From NCBI GenBank assembly GCA_003500955.1, contig DNQP01000040.1, positions 1 through 15,575 of the forward strand: a DNA stretch of 15,575 nt, given 5' to 3'. This document shows, one piece after another, positions 7,008 to 14,044 of the stretch. Source of the stretch: Curvibacter sp. (lineage in GTDB: Bacteria; Pseudomonadota; Gammaproteobacteria; Burkholderiales; Burkholderiaceae_C). The notes below the pieces were generated by a model that had not been told where the DNA came from, searched no databases, and saw only the letters and a program-made list of their open reading frames with translations. Position 1 is the first letter of the stretch. Each line of letters begins with the position of its first letter. Both the position numbers and the translations under genes were made by a program.

Positions 7008-8180
7008 TCAGGCCTTGACGGTGGCACCCGGCGCCGCGGGCTGGGTGCGCTGGGCCGGGATCTTGCCGGCCCTGATGTCGTCGTACCAGAGCTCGTGGTG
7101 CTCCTTGGCCCAGGTCTCGTCGACGTAGCCAGTGCGCATGGCTTGGTAAGCGCCGGCCATGCCGACCGTGCCCAGGTAGATGTGGCCGATGAACATGGCC
7201 ATCATCAGCACCGTGGCCACGGCGTGGACCATGTGCGCGATCTGCATGTCACCACGCAGGTAGTCCAGACCGGGTACCAGCTTGTCCAGCACCAGACCGG
7301 AGGCGACGACGATGACGCCCAGGAAGAACACGCCGCCCCAGAAGATGACCTTCTCACCCGCGTTGAAGCGGTGCGAGGCGACTTCCTTGCCGGAGAACAG
7401 GCCACCACCCTTGACCAGCCAGGTGATGTCTTCCTTGCGCGGCAGGTTGTCGCGCACGAACGTTACGAAAACCACGACCAGCGACACGGCAAACACCGGA
7501 CCGGCAAAGTTGTGCAGGTTCTTCAGCACATAGGTCAGCCAGCCGAACAGCGTGCCGCCGATAATGGGGTGCAGGAAGTACTTGCCGAAGGCCATCACAA
7601 TGCCCGACACCGCGAGGATGACGAAGGCGATCGCGTTGGCCCAGTGGGCCGCGCGCTCGAAGGCGGTGAAACGCTCGATCTTGCGACCGGTCTCGGCACC
7701 GTGCAGCCCGATCGTCCCCTTGCGCCAGTAGAACAGGCCCACGGCGCCTGCGGCGATCAGCAGCAGGGCACCGCCGTAGGGAATGATCCAATGGTTGCGC
7801 ACCTGACGCCAAGCCTCGCCGGCGGTGGTGAGCATGGATCCGGGGTACTGCACGAAGGGCTGGATCAGGTTGCCGGCCTCGGGCGCTTCGTGCCGGGGCA
7901 GGCTGCTGTAGCCCGTGACACCCGCACCGACCGAACGCCACATGGGCGCGTTGTTGCCGGGCTGCACCTGGGCGCGCTCGGCATTGGTCTGTGTGGCATA
8001 GCCAGGCTCCTCGCTGGCATCGGGCTTCACATCGAAGATGTTCTGGCCCTTGATACCCCCCTGCTGTGCCGGCGCCGACTTGGCCGGCGGCTCGTCGAGC
8101 TTGAGTTTGTCCTGCTGGGCCAGGGCCGGAACGGCCCAGCCCAGGGCCATGAGCATGGCCACGGCGAGAGCTTTTTTCAT
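7008..8180 (-). CDS. formate dehydrogenase gamma subunit (cytochrome b)
   Basis: This is the di-heme cytochrome b membrane subunit that passes electrons from the iron-sulfur subunit to quinone, 390 aa. A Sec signal peptide (1-21, cleavage after ALA) precedes a periplasmic segment of about 110 residues. Hydrophobic helices follow near 132-151, 180-198, 222-242, 277-297 and 318-337. Candidate heme His residues are H179 (ERAAHWANA), H223 (NLHNFAG), H316/H319 (IAHMVHA) and H333 (IGHIYLG), as in the FdoI/FdnI family. The long N-terminal extension is absent from the E. coli subunits and resembles the Shewanella-type FdhC as I recall it. The gene starts 14 nt after the small lipoprotein gene and lies in the FDH operon. 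fdhC and fdoI are both in use as names, so no symbol is given. Confidence 0.94.
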   Translation of the reverse strand: MKKALAVAMLMALGWAVPALAQQDKLKLDEPPAKSAPAQQGGIKGQNIFDVKPDASEEPGYATQTNAERAQVQPGNNAPMWRSVGAGVTGYSSLPRHEAPEAGNLIQPFVQYPGSMLTTAGEAWRQVRNHWIIPYGGALLLIAAGAVGLFYWRKGTIGLHGAETGRKIERFTAFERAAHWANAIAFVILAVSGIVMAFGKYFLHPIIGGTLFGWLTYVLKNLHNFAGPVFAVSLVVVFVTFVRDNLPRKEDITWLVKGGGLFSGKEVASHRFNAGEKVIFWGGVFFLGVIVVASGLVLDKLVPGLDYLRGDMQIAHMVHAVATVLMMAMFIGHIYLGTVGMAGAYQAMRTGYVDETWAKEHHELWYDDIRAGKIPAQRTQPAAPGATVKA

Positions 8181-8194
8181 GAGGCGTCCGATCT

Positions 8195-8416
8195 TCAGTT
8201 CACCCGGTTGTACTCGTTTTGGCCATACTGGCCGCGCGCCTTGAGCTTGGTCTCCCAGCTGGCCTTGTCACCGGGCTTCCAGCCCGGATCGACATAAGCC
8301 TTGCCCGTGCCGTTGTAGGACGGAGCGTCCGACTTCGCGCCGGCCAGGGACTGGTCTACCTCGCCGCACGCGGCAAGCAGGCTGGCGAGGGATGCAGCGA
8401 TCAGGATGTTTCTCAT
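8195..8416 (-). CDS. small lipoprotein encoded between FDH beta and gamma
   Basis: This is a 73-aa predicted lipoprotein: signal MRNILIAASLASLLAAC with lipobox LAAC at Cys17, then a short hydrophilic mature part containing SYNGTGKAYVDPGWKPGDK and SWETKLKARGQYGQNEY. I do not know a named family for it. The ATG overlaps the stop of fdhB as ATGA (8413-8416), so translation is coupled to the iron-sulfur subunit; longer upstream in-frame starts would lose the signal sequence. The aromatic-rich, well-formed mature sequence and the coupling argue that it is real. A role as an FDH accessory or small subunit at the periplasmic membrane face is an inference from position. Confidence 0.8.
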   Translation of the reverse strand: MRNILIAASLASLLAACGEVDQSLAGAKSDAPSYNGTGKAYVDPGWKPGDKASWETKLKARGQYGQNEYNRVN

Positions 8417-9036
8417 GACTTGGCTCCTGCGGGAGCAGGCTGACCGGCCTGGCGCGAGCCGTAGGCGGTGCCCCAACCCCAGACTTCGGCGCCCTTGCCA
8501 CGCTGCAGCACACGGGTGCGGAAGATATCGGCCACCATGTCGCCGTCACCAGCCAGCAGAGCCTTGGTCGAGCACATCTCGGCGCAGGCGGGCAGCTTGC
8601 CCTCGGCCAGACGGTTGCGACCGTACTTCTCGAACTCGGCTTGGCTGCCATGCGTCTCAGGACCACCCGCGCAGAAGGTGCACTTGTCCATCTTGCCGCG
8701 CACACCGAAGGTACCCTGCGAAGGGAACTGGGGTGCACCGAAGGGGCAGGCGTAGGAGCAGTAGCCACAGCCAATGCAGATGTCCTTGTCGTGCAGCACC
8801 ACACCTTCGTCGGTGCGGTAGAAGCAGTTGACGGGACAGACGGCCATGCAAGGTGCGTCGCTGCAGTGCATGCAGGCCACCGAGATGGATTTTTCGCCCG
8901 GAACACCGTCGTTGAGGGTGACCACACGGCGGCGGTTCACACCCCAGGGCACCTCGTGTTCGTTCTTGCAGGCGGTGACGCAGCCGTTGCACTCGATGCA
9001 GCGCTCGGCGTCACAGACAAATTTCATGCGTGCCAT
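8413..9036 (-). CDS. fdhB: formate dehydrogenase beta subunit, four [4Fe-4S] clusters
   Basis: This is the electron-transfer subunit between the catalytic subunit and the cytochrome b, 207 aa. Four cluster motifs are visible: CIECNGCVTAC (C13, C16, C19, C23), CMHCSDAPCMAVCP, CIGCGYCSYACP, and the split CTFC...CAEMC pair. This is the FdhB/DMSO reductase beta type of ferredoxin fold. Unlike E. coli FdnH and FdoH there is no hydrophobic C-terminal helix, so membrane attachment must come from the gamma subunit. The ATG at 9036 (MARMKFVCD) is chosen because GAGGAG precedes it and overlaps the fdhA stop codon; an in-frame start at 9060 would lie within fdhA. It has no signal of its own, so export with Tat-bearing FdhA is expected. 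Confidence 0.95.
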   Translation of the reverse strand: MARMKFVCDAERCIECNGCVTACKNEHEVPWGVNRRRVVTLNDGVPGEKSISVACMHCSDAPCMAVCPVNCFYRTDEGVVLHDKDICIGCGYCSYACPFGAPQFPSQGTFGVRGKMDKCTFCAGGPETHGSQAEFEKYGRNRLAEGKLPACAEMCSTKALLAGDGDMVADIFRTRVLQRGKGAEVWGWGTAYGSRQAGQPAPAGAKS

Positions 9037-9046
9037 ATGGTTCTCC

Positions 9047-12007
9047 TCAGGCCTTCTCAATCTGGCAGATGGTGGTCTTGGTTTCCTGCATCATGGTGAC
9101 GATGTCGTAACCATAGGTGGTGGCGGTGTTGACCGCCTCACCGCGCACGATGGGTGCAGCGCCCTTGGGGTAATAGGACAGCATGTCCGCACCCTGCCAG
9201 CGACCGGAGAAGTGGAAGGGCATCCACACCGTGTCGGGTGCGACGCGCTCGGTCACCAGGGCCTGCACATTGATGCGCGCGCCGGTGGGCGTGGTCATCC
9301 ACACGCGCTCGCCGTTGCGGATGCCGCGCTCGGCAGCGGCCTTCGGGTTGATTTCCACGAAGGCTTCCTGCTGCAGCTCGGCCAGCCAGGGGTTGGCACG
9401 GGTCTCCTCGCCACCGCCCTCGTACTCGACCAGACGGCCGGAGGTCATGATCAGCGGGTACTTTTCGTGCACCTTGTCGGCCACGTTCTTCTGTTGCAGC
9501 GACTTGTACAGGATCGGCAGGCGCCAGCGGTTCTTCTGGTCGTCGTGCGTCGGGTACTTGGCGATCAGGTCCGGGCGGGTGCCGTAGACCGGCTCGCGGT
9601 GCTGCGGCACCGGATCCGGGAAGTTCCAGACCACGGCACGCGCCTTGGCGTTGCCGAAGGGATGGCAGCCGTGGTTCTGCATGAACACACGAATCATGCC
9701 GCCCGAGGGGTCGGTCTTCCAGTTCTTGCCCTCGGCTGCCTTGGCTTCCGCCTCGGTCAACTCACCCCACCAGCCCAGCTTCTTCAGCAGGACATGGTCG
9801 AGTTCCGGGTAGCCGGTGGTGATGTCGGCGCCGACCGAGTGCGAGCCGTTTTCGGCCAGCAGGTTCTTGCCGTCCTTCTCAACGCCGAAGTTCGCGCGGA
9901 AGTTACCTCCGCCGTCCATGACGTGTTTGGAAGTGTCATAGAGGTTGGGCGAACCCGGGTGCTTGAGTTCGGGCGTGCCGTAGCAGGGCCAAGGCAGGCC
10001 GAAGTAGTCACCCGACATGTCGTAGCCGGTCTCCTTGTCCACCACCTTGCCCTTGCACTTGAGCGTCTTCACGTCGAAGGCGTTCATGTTGCGCATGTGG
10101 GCCTTGAGACGCTCAGGGCTCTGACCGGTGTAACCAATGGTCCAGACGGAACGGTTGATCTCACGCAGGATGTCCTCGGGCATGGGCTCATCCATGCCCT
10201 TGACCTTTTGCATCTTGTAGTTCTTGACCAGTTCCTTGCCGAAGCCCAACTTCTCAGCCAGCTGGTACATGATCATGTGGTCCGTGCGGCTCTCCCACAG
10301 CGGCTCGATCACCTTCTCACGCCACTGGATGGAGCGGTTGGAGGCGGTGCAGGAACCGCTGGTCTCGAACTGCGTGGCAGCCGGCAGCAGGTAGACCGCG
10401 CGATTGGGGTTGAGATCCTCGGGCTTGCCCGGCATCGCAGCCATGGCCGCGGTGGCGGACGGGTAGGGATCGACCACCACCAGCAGGTCCAGCTTGTCCA
10501 TGGCGCGCTTCATTTCCAGACCACGGGTCTGGGAGTTGGGCGCGTGGCCCCAGTAGAAGACGCCGCGCAGGTTGTTGTCCTGGTCGATCAGTTCGTTCTT
10601 CTCGAGCACACCGTCAATCCAGCGCGAGACGGTGATGCCGGGCTTGGTCATCATCGCAGGCGAGGCGTACTGCTGCTTGATCCACTCGAAGTCGACACCC
10701 CAGACAGGCGCGAAGTGTTTCCAGGCGCCTTCCGCCAGACCGTAGTAGCCGGGCAGCGAGTCGGGGTTGGGGCCGACGTCGGTCGCGCCCTGCACGTTGT
10801 CGTGGCCGCGGAAGATGTTGGTGCCGCCGCCGCTCTTGCCGACGTTGCCCAGCGCCAGCTGCAGAATGCAGGAGGCACGGACCATGGCGTTGCCGATGGT
10901 GTGCTGGGTCTGGCCCATGCACCACACGATGGTGCCGGGACGGCTCTCGTGCAGCATCTTGGCGACCTTGGCCATCTGCGCCTCGGGTACGCCGCAGGCC
11001 TCTTCAACGGCTGCGGGCGTCCACTTGGCCATGACGTCTTTCTTGACGTCTTCCATGCCGTAGACACGGTCGTTGATGTACTTCTTGTCTTCCCAGCCGT
11101 TCTTGAAGATGTGGTACAGCAGGCCGAAGAGGAAGGGGATGTCGGAACCCGAGCGGATGCGCACGTACTCGTCGGCCTTGGCCGCGGTGCGGGTGAAACG
11201 CGGATCGACCACGATCATCTTGCAGCCGGTCTCCTTGGCGTGCAGCATGTGCAGCAAGCTGACCGGGTGAGCCTCGGCAGCGTTGGAGCCGATGTACAGA
11301 GCGACCTTGCTGTTCTGCATGTCGTTGTACGAGTTGGTCATCGCACCGTAGCCCCAGGTGTTGGCCACGCCGGCCACCGTGGTGGAGTGGCAGATACGTG
11401 CCTGGTGGTCGCAGTTGTTGGTGCCCCAGAAGCTGACGAACTTGCGGAACAGGTAGGCCTGCTCGTTGCTGTACTTCGACGAACCGATGAAGTAGACGCT
11501 GTCCGGACCGCTGGCCTTGCGCAGCTCCAGCATGCGGTCGGCGATTTCCTTGAGTGCGGTGTCCCAGCTGATGCGCTCGTACTTGCCATTGACCAGCTTC
11601 ATGGGGTAGCGCAGGCGGTATTCGCCGTGACCGTGCTCGCGAATCGATGCACCCTTGGCGCAGTGGGCGCCGAGGTTGATAGGCGAGTCGAACACCGGCT
11701 CCTGGCGCGTCCACACACCGTTCTCAACCACGGCATCGATGGCGCAACCGACGGAGCAGTGCGAGCAGACGGTGCGCTTGACTTCGATCTTGCCGTCACC
11801 CACGCCCACCTTGCTGGCGGCGCGGGCCTTCTTGACGAGCGTGAGCTGCGAAGCAGCCAGACCGACACCCAGACCCAGGCCCGAGCGGCGCAGGAAGGCA
11901 CGACGGTCCATGGTGGGCAGGGCCTGGGACAGGCCACGGCGCAGGCTGTGCACGAAAGGCGAGCGGGCCGTGGCCTCGGTCGCCGGGGATTTCTTGGTGA
12001 GCAACAT
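9047..12007 (-). CDS. fdhA: formate dehydrogenase catalytic alpha subunit (Mo/W-bis-MGD, Cys type)
   Basis: FdhA oxidises formate to CO2. This 986-aa member of the DMSO reductase superfamily carries a twin-arginine signal (DRRAFLRRSG at 34-43, then a hydrophobic stretch ending KKARA), so the folded enzyme is exported to the periplasm. The N-terminal [4Fe-4S] site is C81, C84, C88 and C116. The metal ligand is Cys206 in HQARICHSTT, followed by His207; E. coli FdnG/FdoG have selenocysteine at this place. The C-terminal molybdopterin-dinucleotide-binding domain ends with MTSGRLVEYEGGGEETR and the AFVEINPKAAAERGI region. ATG at 12007 is supported by GGAG 6 nt upstream, giving about 32 residues before the Tat motif; an internal ATG at 11911 is the alternative. 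Molybdenum versus tungsten cannot be decided. Confidence 0.97.
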   Translation of the reverse strand: MLLTKKSPATEATARSPFVHSLRRGLSQALPTMDRRAFLRRSGLGLGVGLAASQLTLVKKARAASKVGVGDGKIEVKRTVCSHCSVGCAIDAVVENGVWTRQEPVFDSPINLGAHCAKGASIREHGHGEYRLRYPMKLVNGKYERISWDTALKEIADRMLELRKASGPDSVYFIGSSKYSNEQAYLFRKFVSFWGTNNCDHQARICHSTTVAGVANTWGYGAMTNSYNDMQNSKVALYIGSNAAEAHPVSLLHMLHAKETGCKMIVVDPRFTRTAAKADEYVRIRSGSDIPFLFGLLYHIFKNGWEDKKYINDRVYGMEDVKKDVMAKWTPAAVEEACGVPEAQMAKVAKMLHESRPGTIVWCMGQTQHTIGNAMVRASCILQLALGNVGKSGGGTNIFRGHDNVQGATDVGPNPDSLPGYYGLAEGAWKHFAPVWGVDFEWIKQQYASPAMMTKPGITVSRWIDGVLEKNELIDQDNNLRGVFYWGHAPNSQTRGLEMKRAMDKLDLLVVVDPYPSATAAMAAMPGKPEDLNPNRAVYLLPAATQFETSGSCTASNRSIQWREKVIEPLWESRTDHMIMYQLAEKLGFGKELVKNYKMQKVKGMDEPMPEDILREINRSVWTIGYTGQSPERLKAHMRNMNAFDVKTLKCKGKVVDKETGYDMSGDYFGLPWPCYGTPELKHPGSPNLYDTSKHVMDGGGNFRANFGVEKDGKNLLAENGSHSVGADITTGYPELDHVLLKKLGWWGELTEAEAKAAEGKNWKTDPSGGMIRVFMQNHGCHPFGNAKARAVVWNFPDPVPQHREPVYGTRPDLIAKYPTHDDQKNRWRLPILYKSLQQKNVADKVHEKYPLIMTSGRLVEYEGGGEETRANPWLAELQQEAFVEINPKAAAERGIRNGERVWMTTPTGARINVQALVTERVAPDTVWMPFHFSGRWQGADMLSYYPKGAAPIVRGEAVNTATTYGYDIVTMMQETKTTICQIEKA

Positions 12008-12033
12008 GTCTCTCTCCAGCTAGAGCTTTGAAA

Positions 12034-12243
12034 TTAGAGGCGGGTGGTCTGGTAGTAGTGCTTGACGTGTTCCGTCAGCTGGTAGCCGCCACCCTTCTGG
12101 GGGGCGGGCTTGAGCTCCTGGGCGGCCTGTTCGGCCGGTTGCGCCGCCGGCAGCAGGCTGGCGACCGCGGCCACGGCACCGACCGTGCCTGCGCCTGCGA
12201 ACAGGGTGCGCCGCGACAATTTCCCTTGGGCTTCTTGACTCAT
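12034..12243 (-). CDS. formate dehydrogenase region Tat-signal protein (TIGR02811-type)
   Basis: This is a 69-aa protein with a twin-arginine signal (SRRTLFAGAG from residue 10), a hydrophobic Ala/Val segment, and a short mature part ending in GGGYQLTEHVKHYYQTTRL. It matches, from memory, the small family called formate dehydrogenase region TAT target, found at the head of FDH operons in proteobacteria. It has no cofactor motif and its function is not established; suggestions would be a Tat-route or assembly helper. ATG at 12243 is chosen over an upstream ATG because AGGAG lies 7 nt before it and the Tat motif is then correctly placed. It is the first gene of the operon and precedes fdhA by 26 nt. 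Confidence 0.88.
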   Translation of the reverse strand: MSQEAQGKLSRRTLFAGAGTVGAVAAVASLLPAAQPAEQAAQELKPAPQKGGGYQLTEHVKHYYQTTRL

Positions 12244-12313
12244 GCTGGTCTCCTGTGACTGACATTGATTCCGCCGCCGACATAGGCACGGATATTCATA
12301 ACCGCCGTGGAAT

Positions 12314-12355
12314 TTATCAATCCCGCGACGATTCATCAAGCGAATCGTCTGATAA
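12314..12355. promoter_or_regulatory. nested inverted repeat upstream of the FDH operon
   Basis: GACGATTC (12327-12334) and GAATCGTC (12342-12349) form perfect 8-bp arms around 7 nt. They are flanked by TTATCA (12314-12319) and TGATAA (12350-12355), a further inverted pair with unequal spacing. The element is centred about 95 bp upstream of the first FDH gene. The GCGAC half-site resembles the larger palindrome at 12524-12538, so both could be sites for the neighbouring regulator. Confidence 0.45.
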
Positions 12356-12390
12356 GTTCAGCGATGTTTTCCCTCGGAGATTGCTTTAAT

Positions 12391-12404
12391 TCAGTATTCA
12401 CTGA
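12391..12404. repeat. short inverted repeat TCAGT-N4-ACTGA
   Basis: Five-bp perfect arms around ATTC in the AT-rich part of the divergent region. It is short enough to be chance, but it lies between the two larger palindromes. Confidence 0.3.
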
Positions 12405-12424
12405 TATATTCATTTACACCCTGC

Positions 12425-12440
12425 GCTGACCTGCTGACCA
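12425..12440. repeat. tandem 8-bp repeat GCTGACCT/GCTGACCA
   Basis: Two adjacent copies differ only at the last base. The arrangement could give two same-face-shifted half-sites for a regulator, but no binding protein is known. Confidence 0.35.
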
Positions 12441-12523
12441 TGCAAACCAAGGCAGTACCGAGGCGTACGTCAATGCTGCAGAGCAGCAATCTCTCGGCGC
12501 ATTGACATCCTGACGCAGACGAC

Positions 12524-12538
12524 GCGACAAGTTGTCGC
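12524..12538. promoter_or_regulatory. 15-bp perfect palindrome, candidate binding site of the adjacent response regulator
   Basis: GCGACAA-G-TTGTCGC has perfect 7-bp arms with a single central base. It lies 118 bp upstream of the response regulator start and about 280 bp upstream of the FDH operon start, a distance usual for enhancer-type sites of NtrC-family proteins with a Fis-type helix-turn-helix. Binding is inferred. Confidence 0.55.
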
Positions 12539-12635
12539 CGCGAAGATAAGAATGCTTCCCAATTCAGATGTCGTCGTCGTGTTGCACGCAGGTCGAAACA
12601 ACCGATACCCGAGAAAATCACTCGGAAGCGCTCGC

Positions 12636-12641
12636 TAGAAT
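12636..12641 (+). promoter_or_regulatory. candidate -10 element of the response regulator gene
   Basis: TAGAAT matches the sigma-70 -10 consensus at 5 of 6 positions and ends 14 bp before the ATG, giving a leader of about 8 nt without a Shine-Dalgarno. No good -35 hexamer is seen 16-18 bp upstream, so the promoter may be activator-dependent. Confidence 0.35.
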
Positions 12642-12655
12642 CCCTCACCTCCCGC

Positions 12656-14044
12656 ATGCACAACGTGACTCCGACCCCGCACCCGGCCGACAGCGCCAAG
12701 ATGGCCGAAGGCTGGCCTTACTGGTCCATCCTCGTCGTCGACGATGAACCCGGCATGCGCAACTTCCTCGTCAAGACCCTGGGGCCGCGCTGCCAGACCG
12801 TGCACGAAGCCGGCAGCGCCGAAGACGGCGCCGCGCTGCTGCGCGACCACCATGTGGATCTCATCATCCTGGACATCGCCCTGCCCGGCATGAACGGCGT
12901 GGCTTGGCTCAAGGATCTGCGCGAGCACGGCTACACGGGTCAGGTCATCCTGATCACCGCCTTCGCCGACCTGGACACAGCCATCGAGGCACTGCGTGCC
13001 GGCGCCTCGGACTTCATCCTCAAGCCGTTTCGCGTGCCGCAGATCCTCAACGCCGTGCGGCGCTGCTATGAAAGCGCGCGGCTGGCGCGCGAGAACTTCG
13101 TGCTGCGTCACACGCTCGCGCGCAGCCAGTTCGCCGACAACGGCCTGGTGGGCCGCTCGGCCCAGATCGCCGAACTCTCGGCCTCGGTGCGGCGCGTCGC
13201 CCCGGTCAACAGCACGGTGCTGCTGCAGGGGGAATCCGGCACGGGCAAGGAACTGGTGGCGCGTGCCCTGCATGCCCTGAGCCCGCGCGCCCACGGCCCA
13301 TTCGTCCCGGTCAACTGCGCCTCGGTCTCGCCCGAGCAGATGGAGAGCGAACTCTTCGGCCACGCCAAGGGCGCTTTCGCCGGCGCCACACGGGCGCGCG
13401 ACGGTCTGTTCTATTACGCCCAGGGCGGCACGCTCTTCCTCGACGAGGTGGCCGAGTTGCCGCTGGCGCTGCAGGCCACCCTGCTGCGCGCGCTCGAAGA
13501 CCTGAAGATCCGGCCGGTGGGCAGCCAGCAGCTGCTGCCGGTGAACGTGCGCATCATCGCCGCCACCAACCGCGACCTACAGCAGGAGGTGGCCGAGGGG
13601 CGCTTTCGCAAGGATCTCTACTACCGACTGCAGGTGGTGGAGCTCACCCTGCCGCCGCTGCGCGAGCACAAGGAGGACATCCCCGACCTCGTGCAGCACT
13701 TCACCAGCCAGCTCGCCCCCGTGCTGGGGGCCTTGCCGCTGCAGCTGACGGCGGCCGAGATGGATTACCTCACGCAGTACGACTGGCCGGGCAATGTGCG
13801 CGAGCTGCGCAACCTGATCGAACGCTCGCTGATCCTGGGCACGCTCAACGTCTCGGCGCTCTATGCCATGGACAAGAAGCGCCGTGCCGCCAGCGCTGCA
13901 CCCACCGATCTGCACACGCTGGAAAAGCAGCACATCCTTGCCGTGCTGGACTCGGTGCAGGGCGACAAGACCCAGGCCGCGCAGCTGCTGGGCATCTCGC
14001 GCCGCACGCTGGAGCGGCGCTGCGCCGAATGGGCTCTGTCGTGA
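12656..14044 (+). CDS. NtrC-family response regulator with GAFAGA loop
   Basis: This 462-aa regulator has a receiver domain (about 23-137; acidic pocket D29, D30; phosphoacceptor D73 in ILDIALPG; T101; K123), an AAA+ domain (about 163-395; Walker A GESGTGKE 192-199, Walker B LFLDE with D263/E264, Arg-finger candidates R318 and R324) and a Fis-type helix-turn-helix (about 438-459). The sigma-54 contact loop, normally GAFTGA, reads GAFAGA (239-244), and the usual FE after it is FY. ATP hydrolysis residues look intact. It is overlapped by its kinase gene (GTGA) and divergent from the FDH operon, so control of formate oxidation is the likely role. ATG at 12656 has no ribosome site; an ATG at 12701 is possible. 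Confidence 0.93.
   Translation: MHNVTPTPHPADSAKMAEGWPYWSILVVDDEPGMRNFLVKTLGPRCQTVHEAGSAEDGAALLRDHHVDLIILDIALPGMNGVAWLKDLREHGYTGQVILITAFADLDTAIEALRAGASDFILKPFRVPQILNAVRRCYESARLARENFVLRHTLARSQFADNGLVGRSAQIAELSASVRRVAPVNSTVLLQGESGTGKELVARALHALSPRAHGPFVPVNCASVSPEQMESELFGHAKGAFAGATRARDGLFYYAQGGTLFLDEVAELPLALQATLLRALEDLKIRPVGSQQLLPVNVRIIAATNRDLQQEVAEGRFRKDLYYRLQVVELTLPPLREHKEDIPDLVQHFTSQLAPVLGALPLQLTAAEMDYLTQYDWPGNVRELRNLIERSLILGTLNVSALYAMDKKRRAASAAPTDLHTLEKQHILAVLDSVQGDKTQAAQLLGISRRTLERRCAEWALS

Larger units (their letters stand above)
12244..12655. promoter_or_regulatory. divergent regulatory region between FDH operon and two-component genes
   Basis: This 412-bp gap is the only long non-coding stretch in the window and is visibly more AT-rich around 12300-12420 than the surrounding DNA. 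It must contain the promoters of the FDH operon (leftward) and of the response regulator (rightward). I looked for sigma-54 elements (GG-N10-GC with TGGCAC/TTGC context) on both strands and found none convincing; one poor match (AGGCAG...AGGC, 12450-12463) lacks the TTGC part. It contains a 15-bp palindrome, an inverted repeat with 8-bp arms and smaller repeats described separately. A weak leftward candidate is TTGATA (12320-12315) with GAATAT 17 bp on. Short frames here look non-coding. Confidence 0.8.

Noticed and set aside
6804..8297. Plus-strand frame of 497 codons opposite the FDH gamma subunit
   Set aside because: It is the shadow of the gamma subunit, the flanking small genes and their gaps, with no family features.
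9047..12007. Selenocysteine TGA in fdhA
   Set aside because: The metal-ligand codon encodes Cys206 in HQARICHS and the frame is open throughout, so no selenocysteine insertion is needed.
8828..12031. Stop-free plus-strand frame of 1067 codons opposite fdhA and fdhB
   Set aside because: It is antisense to genes with full cofactor motifs. The translation is repetitive His/Val/Leu/Gly-rich text without domains, a common by-product of GC-rich codon use.
12450..12463. Possible sigma-54 promoter AGGCAG-N6-GC on the plus strand
   Set aside because: Only the GG and GC dinucleotides fit; the -12 part is AGGC rather than TTGC and the position is nearly 200 bp from the regulator start.
12391..12699. 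Minus-strand frame of 102 codons in the divergent region
   Set aside because: It overlaps the start of the regulator, the AT-rich control region and palindromes, has no ribosome site and no recognisable domain.
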